Assembly: GCF_900103715.1 (NCBI RefSeq)
Contig: NZ_FNHL01000004.1
Span: 248,001-312,000, forward strand
Length of the DNA stretch: 64,000 nucleotides
DNA from: Halogranum gelatinilyticum
Lineage (GTDB): Archaea; Halobacteriota; Halobacteria; Halobacteriales; Haloferacaceae
Reading direction: 5' to 3'
Shown here: one piece after another, positions 59,706-64,000 of the stretch
How positions within the stretch are numbered: position 1 is the stretch's first letter
Layout: each line of letters opens with the position of its first letter
Position numbers and translations under genes: made by a program
The notes under the pieces: model-generated
What the model was told of the DNA's origin: nothing
The model's input: the letters and a program-made list of their open reading frames with translations, nothing else
Database searches by the model: none

Positions 59706-60554
59706 TCAGCGGAACGGTGCGGCGGGCCGCGACACTTTCTCGCGCAGCGTGCGGAACTGTGACTCGGCGGTGTCGACGCGGTTGCGCATCTCCTCGACCT
59801 TCGTCTCGGCGCGCTTGTACTCGGTGATGTCGCGGGCGAACAGCGAGACGCCGTCGTCAGCGGGGTAGGCGACGACGGAGATCCAGCGGTCCAACGGCGG
59901 GTAGTGTGCCTCGAACGTCCGGGACTCGCCGTCGTCGACGGCGGCGCGCAGCCCCGCCCCGAACGCCCGTTCGGTGAGCGCGGGCAGCGTCTCCCCGAGC
60001 GGGCGGCCGACGACGTCGTCGGCCGTGCAGTCGAAGAGTGTCTCGGCCGGGGAGTTGAGATACGTCACCGTCCAGTCGGCGTCGACGGCGAGGAAGCCGT
60101 CGCTGATACGCTCGTAGAGTTGGCGGACGCGTGCCTCGGCCTCCTGGGCGGCGCGGGCGGCGCGGTCGTTGGCGACGAGCGTCTGCACCCGGTTCCGGAG
60201 GAAGAGAAACGCCTTGTCGGTCCCCTTCTGGAGGTAGTCGGTGACGCCAGCGTGGATGGCTTCGGCGGCGACGCGCTCGCTCCCGTGGCCCGTGAAGAAG
60301 ACGACCGGGAGGTCCGAATCGAACTCTCTGAGGGCCGTCAGAAACGCCAGCCCGTCCATCTCGTCCATCTGGTAGTCGGAGACGACACAGTCGATGCCGC
60401 CGTCTCGGAGCCGTTCGAGAGCCGCCTCGGCGTCAGTTTCGGTCTCGACGACCAGCTCCTCGTGGACTTCGAGCGTCGCCTTCGACAGGTCGAGGAAGGC
60501 CTCGTCGTCATCGACGTGGAGCACGGTGATCGGCGCGTCCTGCTGAGAAAACAT
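59706..60554 (-). CDS. Receiver-PAS response regulator without kinase
   Basis: A 282-residue protein. The receiver domain (about 8-120) has the acidic pocket Asp15-17 (HVDDDEA), phosphoacceptor Asp60 (VVSDYQMDEMDG) and Lys110 (LQKGTD). A PAS domain follows (about 148-255: RQLYERISDGFLAVDADWTVTYLNSPAETLFD, ITEYKRAETKVEEM) with a C-terminal coiled coil. There is no histidine kinase or DNA-binding domain, so it may relay phosphate to a kinase or act as a sensor adaptor. The ATG at 60554 (MFSQQDAPITVLHV) is preferred over a GTG three codons earlier. Confidence 0.9.
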   Translation of the reverse strand: MFSQQDAPITVLHVDDDEAFLDLSKATLEVHEELVVETETDAEAALERLRDGGIDCVVSDYQMDEMDGLAFLTALREFDSDLPVVFFTGHGSERVAAEAIHAGVTDYLQKGTDKAFLFLRNRVQTLVANDRAARAAQEAEARVRQLYERISDGFLAVDADWTVTYLNSPAETLFDCTADDVVGRPLGETLPALTERAFGAGLRAAVDDGESRTFEAHYPPLDRWISVVAYPADDGVSLFARDITEYKRAETKVEEMRNRVDTAESQFRTLREKVSRPAAPFR

Positions 60555-60788
60555 ACCCTCCACATTGTCGCCAGAGGAGATTAACGTTGCTACGAATCAA
60601 CCGCATGACACCACGTGCCGGGTCGAAAGAACGAACGGATTGACAGAATGACTGGATTCACGGAATAAACGGACTCGCGGAGCGAACAGGTCCGTGGAGC
60701 GTCGCGACCGACGGAACGAACGAATTTGCGGAGTAACGGCCGCGAACGGCCGTTTCAGGGTCAGAGGTGCGTCGCTGGCGACGGCCGC

Positions 60789-61400
60789 TCAGCGGAAGTC
60801 CTCGACGAACCGTTCGGGCAGTCGGTCGAGGACGTGCGTCGGCAGCGCGGCGACGACGCGTTCGGCGACGGCGACGAGCGGCTTTCTGAGCAGCGCGTAG
60901 ACCGCAGAGACCGCGAGGGCGACGACCACGGCCGACTGGACCGGGCCGTCGAAGACGGCGAGCGGGAGCGCGGCGAACGTCCCGGCGAGCAGGAGGTCCT
61001 CGGGCGCGCCGTCGTAGCGGATCCACCGTCGCGGCGGGACCCACCGACCCCGGAAGTGGTCGTAGACCGCGCGGTCGGAGGTGCCCTGCCACGGTTTCAG
61101 TTCGAGGCCGCCGCCGAAGGCGTCCATCACGGAGTGGAGGGCCGCGCCGGCGAGAAACAGCGCGACCGCGACCGACAGCGTCGTCGGCACGGCGAGCGCG
61201 AGCACCGTCGCCGGGACTGCGAGTGCCGAGAAGTACACCGGGAAGTGCAGCGTCTTGCGGTGGCCGGCGTAGAGGTCGAAGTCGGGGAACAGCCCGCCGA
61301 AGGCCGCCGCGGCAACGGCCACGACGCCGACCTCCGGCGCGACGAGGAACACGAGGGTTCCGAGCACGGCCCCTGCGAGGGCGTGCGTAGTTGCCATCAT
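60789..61400 (-). CDS. YdjM/DUF457-like membrane-bound metal-dependent hydrolase
   Basis: A 203-residue polytopic protein. Conserved features are MMATTHALAGAVLG (His near the start), FPDFDLYAGHRKTLHFPVYFSAL (Asp and His cluster) and HSVMDAFGGGLEL (His, Asp). This pattern fits the DUF457/YdjM family of inner-membrane metal-dependent hydrolases. Five or so hydrophobic segments are visible. The start may be at 61400 or the next Met codon at 61397. The 234 bp between this gene and the receiver-PAS gene hold only degenerate cgga-rich repeats. Confidence 0.82.
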   Translation of the reverse strand: MMATTHALAGAVLGTLVFLVAPEVGVVAVAAAAFGGLFPDFDLYAGHRKTLHFPVYFSALAVPATVLALAVPTTLSVAVALFLAGAALHSVMDAFGGGLELKPWQGTSDRAVYDHFRGRWVPPRRWIRYDGAPEDLLLAGTFAALPLAVFDGPVQSAVVVALAVSAVYALLRKPLVAVAERVVAALPTHVLDRLPERFVEDFR

Positions 61401-61533
61401 CTGTCCCGGCTAGGCCGTCGGGTTAGATAGGACTGTCGTGTGCCGTGTTGGCACGGATGCCGTCGGCCGCGAGACCGGGTGGCGGCCGCTGACGACGACA
61501 CAGAGTTTAGCCGCTCGACGACCAACCTCCCGT

Positions 61534-62172
61534 ATGGTCCATCCGCTCTCCGCACGGGGGCAGCTGGCTGCCAGCCGGGTGATGCAGCTCGCCATCGTCG
61601 GGATCCTGCTCGTCGGGCTGTGGACCCGAAACGTCGCCGTCGTGGTCAACGCCGCCCTCTCGCTGGCCGTCACGGTGCTACCGGCGGTGCTCGAACGCGA
61701 CTGGGATATCCCGCTCGACGCCGGGCTGACGCTGTGGCTGACGACGGCCGTCCTCCTGCACGCCATCGGAATGCTCGGGCTGTACAGTTCGGTGCCGTGG
61801 TGGGACCATCTCACCCACACGCTCTCGGCGACGGTCGTCGCCGCCGTCGGCTATACGACCGCCCGCGCCATCGACGAACACAGCGACGCCGTCTACTTCC
61901 CGCCGCGGTTCCTCTTCGTCTACGTCCTGCTTTTCACCCTCGCACTCGGCGTCTTCTGGGAGGTGCTCGAGTTCGCCGTCCACGGACTGAGCGACGTCGT
62001 CGGCATCGACGCCGTGCTCGTCCAGTACAGTCTCGAAGACACGCTCGTCGACCTCGTCTTCGACGCGGTCGGCGCGGTGCTCGTCTCGTTGTTCGGGACG
62101 ACGACGCTCCGGTCGGCCGTCGACACGCTGACCGCGCGACTCGCGGGCAGTTCGACTGACGAGAGTCGGTGA
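61534..62172 (+). CDS. DUF2238/YjdF-like membrane protein
   Basis: A 212-residue protein with about six hydrophobic segments. The pattern SSVPWWDHLTHTLSATVVAAVGYTTARAIDE and FLFVYVLLFTLALGVFWEVLEF is characteristic of the DUF2238/YjdF type. Function is unknown. The ATG at 61534 (MVHPLSARGQLAASRVMQL) is preferred over one 32 codons upstream with non-halophilic sequence. It precedes trkA by 55 bp and may be transcribed with it. Confidence 0.72.
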   Translation: MVHPLSARGQLAASRVMQLAIVGILLVGLWTRNVAVVVNAALSLAVTVLPAVLERDWDIPLDAGLTLWLTTAVLLHAIGMLGLYSSVPWWDHLTHTLSATVVAAVGYTTARAIDEHSDAVYFPPRFLFVYVLLFTLALGVFWEVLEFAVHGLSDVVGIDAVLVQYSLEDTLVDLVFDAVGAVLVSLFGTTTLRSAVDTLTARLAGSSTDESR

Positions 62173-62227
62173 AGTGACGGGGAAAATCGGGACCTACCTT
62201 TTTGTTCCGGCTGACGTATGGACCCCC

Positions 62228-62884
62228 ATGCGATTTGTTATCGTTGGCTACGGTCGGGTCGGGTCGCGGACGGCCCGCATCCTGATGGAGGAGGGTCACG
62301 ACGTCGTCATCGTCGAGAACGTCCACGAGAAGGTCGAGCGTGCGAGCGAGGCCGGATTCGAGGTCATCGAGGGCGACGGCAGCAACGAGACGGTCTTGGA
62401 GAAGGCGGACCTCGACAGTGCGGACGCCATCGGCGGGCTGACCGGCGACCCCAACATCAACTTCGCGGCCTGTATGATCGGCAAGGAACACGGCTGTCGG
62501 TCGGTGCTCCGCATCGACGAGGACTACCGCAAGGAGATCTACGAACAGTACGCCGAGGACGTCGACGAGATCATCTACCCCGAACGGCTGGGCGCGGCGG
62601 GCGCGAAGACGGCACTCTTGGGTGGCAACTTCAACGCCATCGGCGAGCTGACCCAGCATCTCCAGCTATCGACGGTGACCATCCCGTCGGGGTCGCCCGT
62701 CGTCGGCAAGCGGGTCAGCGACATCGAGTTGCCCCAGAGCGCGCGGCTCTACGCCCACGGCCGGGGCCGCGAGCCGATGACGATTCCGTTGCCGGGGACG
62801 ACCATCGAGGAGGGCGACCACGTTTCGCTCATCCTCGAACAGGAGGCCATCGGTGAGGTGCGGCAGGCACTCATCGGTGCGTGA
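62228..62884 (+). CDS. trkA: TrkA-family potassium uptake regulator
   Basis: A 218-residue RCK protein. The N-terminal Rossmann domain has GYGRVGSRTA (7-16) and an acidic end of the second strand in VVIVE (26-30), typical for NAD+/NADH binding. The C-terminal TrkA_C domain (about 140-218) starts TVTIPSGSPVVGKRVSDIELPQSARLYAHGRG. It would gate a membrane Trk/Ktr-type K+ channel; that partner is not in the window. The ATG at 62228 starts MRFVIVGYGRVG; the frame upstream is rejected. K+ uptake is essential for the salt-in strategy of haloarchaea. Confidence 0.93.
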   Translation: MRFVIVGYGRVGSRTARILMEEGHDVVIVENVHEKVERASEAGFEVIEGDGSNETVLEKADLDSADAIGGLTGDPNINFAACMIGKEHGCRSVLRIDEDYRKEIYEQYAEDVDEIIYPERLGAAGAKTALLGGNFNAIGELTQHLQLSTVTIPSGSPVVGKRVSDIELPQSARLYAHGRGREPMTIPLPGTTIEEGDHVSLILEQEAIGEVRQALIGA

Positions 62885-62978
62885 GGAACAGACCCAGCCG
62901 ACCCCGGCCCCGAAGCGCGGAGCCGGGAAGTCGGCTGTCGGCCGACAGGGTGGGGGGAGGTCGGCCGTCGGTCGAACA

Positions 62979-63013
62979 GGGGGTGTCGGGCGCGCGGGGG
63001 GTGGGAGGATGGG
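62979..63013 (+). other. G-quadruplex-capable G-rich tract
   Basis: Runs G5 (62979-62983), G3 (62988-62990), G6 (62996-63001), G3 (63003-63005) and G3 (63011-63013) are separated by 1-5 bases, satisfying the usual G3+N1-7 pattern. It lies on the plus strand in the 301-bp region between trkA and the aldolase gene, about 50 bp above a TATA box. No gene lies in this region. Formation of a quadruplex at high K+ is plausible for a salt-in archaeon, but this is inference. Confidence 0.55.
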
Positions 63014-63060
63014 AACTGAGGCCGTCAGTGCGCGCCCGGTAGACTGGTTTTTCCCGGTTG

Positions 63061-63068
63061 GTATAAAT
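63061..63068 (+). promoter_or_regulatory. TATA box upstream of the DapA-family gene
   Basis: gtataaat at 63061-63068 matches the archaeal TATA consensus. It lies about 118 bp upstream of the ATG at 63186, so the transcript would have a leader of about 90 bases, longer than usual for this organism. A closer promoter cannot be excluded. Confidence 0.5.
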
Positions 63069-63185
63069 CCGCGTCAGACGGCTGACCGACGGACGGAGAC
63101 CGCTTTCGCGGCGGTTTCGACCCGGACGTGCGCCGCGTATCGCCGCGGGCAGAAGCTACTTCGACGCCGGGGGTGAGAACTTCCC

Positions 63186-64000
63186 ATGCACGGCATCGGC
63201 CCACCCCTCGTGACACCGTTCACCGAAGACGGCGACGTCGACGACGCCGCCCTCCGCGACCTCGTCGGCTGGGTCGAGGCGCGCGGCGTCGACTTCCTCG
63301 TCCCCTGCGGCTCCAACAGCGAAGCCGAACTGATGACCGCCGACGAACGCGCCCGCGTCGTCGAGACCGTCGTCGACGAAGCCTCCGTCCCCGTCCTCGC
63401 GGGTACGGGCCATCCGGGCCGTCGCGAGACGCTCCAGCAGACGGAGCGCGCCGCCGACGCCGGTGCCGACGCCGCCCTCGTCATCACGCCGTTCTACTAC
63501 CACCACACCCACGACGCGCTCGAAGCCTACTACGAGAGCGTCGCCGACGAGTCGCCGCTGCCGGTCTATCTCTACAGCGTCCCCGCCTACACCGACGTCG
63601 CGCTCGACCCCGAGCTCGTCGGACGGCTCTCGACACACGGCAACGTCCACGGCATGAAGGATTCCAGCGGGAGCATCGACGCGTTCGTCCGCAGCAAGCG
63701 CGCGACGGCCGAGGAGGATTTCGATCTCCTCGTCGGCAGCGGCGGCGTCCTCGCACCCGCACTCGACGCCGGTGGGGCGGGCGGGGTGCTCGCGCTCGCC
63801 AACGTTGCCCCCGAGGCCGCGGCGGAGGTCTTCCGTCTGCACCGCGCCGGCGACGACGACGCGGCCCGCGCACTCAACGCCGAGTTGGTCGAGCTGAACC
63901 GCGCAGTCACCGCCGAATACAGCGTGCCGGGACTGAAGGCGGCGATGCGGGCGAGAGGCGCGCCCGCCGGACACGTGCGCAGCCCACACCAGCCGGTCGG
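63186..64000 (+). CDS. DapA/KDG-aldolase family protein (partial, runs off the window)
   Basis: The first 271 residues of a class I aldolase-fold enzyme. The Schiff-base lysine is Lys158 (HGMKDSSGS), the conserved tyrosine is Tyr130 (YLYSVPAYT), and the substrate-carboxylate loop is CGSNSEAEL (41-49), where DapA has GTTGE. The atypical loop and SVP instead of NVP argue for a 2-keto-3-deoxy-sugar-acid aldolase or related lyase rather than dihydrodipicolinate synthase. It begins MHGIGPPLVTPFTEDGDVDD. The 3' end is cut by the window edge at 64000. Confidence 0.88.
   Translation, partial: MHGIGPPLVTPFTEDGDVDDAALRDLVGWVEARGVDFLVPCGSNSEAELMTADERARVVETVVDEASVPVLAGTGHPGRRETLQQTERAADAGADAALVITPFYYHHTHDALEAYYESVADESPLPVYLYSVPAYTDVALDPELVGRLSTHGNVHGMKDSSGSIDAFVRSKRATAEEDFDLLVGSGGVLAPALDAGGAGGVLALANVAPEAAAEVFRLHRAGDDDAARALNAELVELNRAVTAEYSVPGLKAAMRARGAPAGHVRSPHQPV

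Noticed and set aside
60564-60788. Possible small gene or array of cgga-rich repeats
   Set aside because: Units are too degenerate for a defined repeat and no acidic protein frame is present.

Overview
The window is chromosomal DNA of a halophilic archaeon (class Halobacteria); the genus cannot be fixed from sequence alone. The evidence is very high G+C with strong third-position G/C bias, acidic proteins rich in Asp and Glu, twin-arginine signals on secreted proteins, archaeal TATA-box promoters with short or absent leaders, and archaeal or haloarchaeal genes (aIF5B-type infB, PAN ATPase, Nob1, ribosomal protein S19e, class I LysRS, PvlArgDC, a PitA-type Cld/ABM fusion).

Layout. 0-8.4 kb: small haloarchaeal proteins, glucose-6-phosphate isomerase, a berberine-bridge-type flavoenzyme, a CPBP protease, Nob1 with a PRC-barrel protein, and infB. 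8.4-10.8 kb: an AT-richer accessory patch with a Tat-exported protein that may have a transglutaminase-like fold, then a cluster of DNA hairpins. 11-32 kb: core genes (pyruvoyl arginine decarboxylase, two site-2 proteases, the lysS/pyrH overlap, moaE fusion, thiL, S19e, PDCD5-like protein, hisS, truA) mixed with small membrane proteins and two tandem Usp genes. 32-47.4 kb: pepF, PAN, a PadR/pitA divergent pair, a PQQ-propeller protein, aldo/keto reductase, an Nmad3-like protein, YjbQ, tRNA-Gly(CCC), nadE, a crotonase and tRNA-Thr(GGT).

47.4-54.9 kb is the most distinctive part. Downstream of tRNA-Thr lie about 600 bp of AT-richer DNA and a Usp gene. Then comes a co-oriented minus-strand cassette: an Orc1/Cdc6 paralogue, a RadA-like protein without a Walker A motif, a small helical protein, and a divergent B-family polymerase with no recognisable exonuclease residues and an altered motif C. 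The orc gene and the three-gene operon behind it each carry, about 45-48 bp upstream of the ATG, the same 9-bp-spaced double motif (TTCCGAT(A/T), one base, TTCCGATA). I propose a self-regulated DNA-damage or translesion-synthesis module, comparable in logic to crenarchaeal Orc1-2/Dpo2 and to bacterial ImuA/ImuB/DnaE2. HtpX and a small membrane protein lie immediately upstream.

54.9-64 kb: a GT2-PMT glycosyltransferase fusion of 984 residues, an envelope protein, a receiver-PAS regulator, membrane proteins, a TrkA-type K+ regulator, and the start of a DapA/KDG-aldolase-family gene that runs off the window. Recurrent small-scale structures include tandem duplications of gene 3' ends that copy the stop codon, a partial duplicate of the tRNA-Gly 3' end, and G-rich elements upstream of genes.
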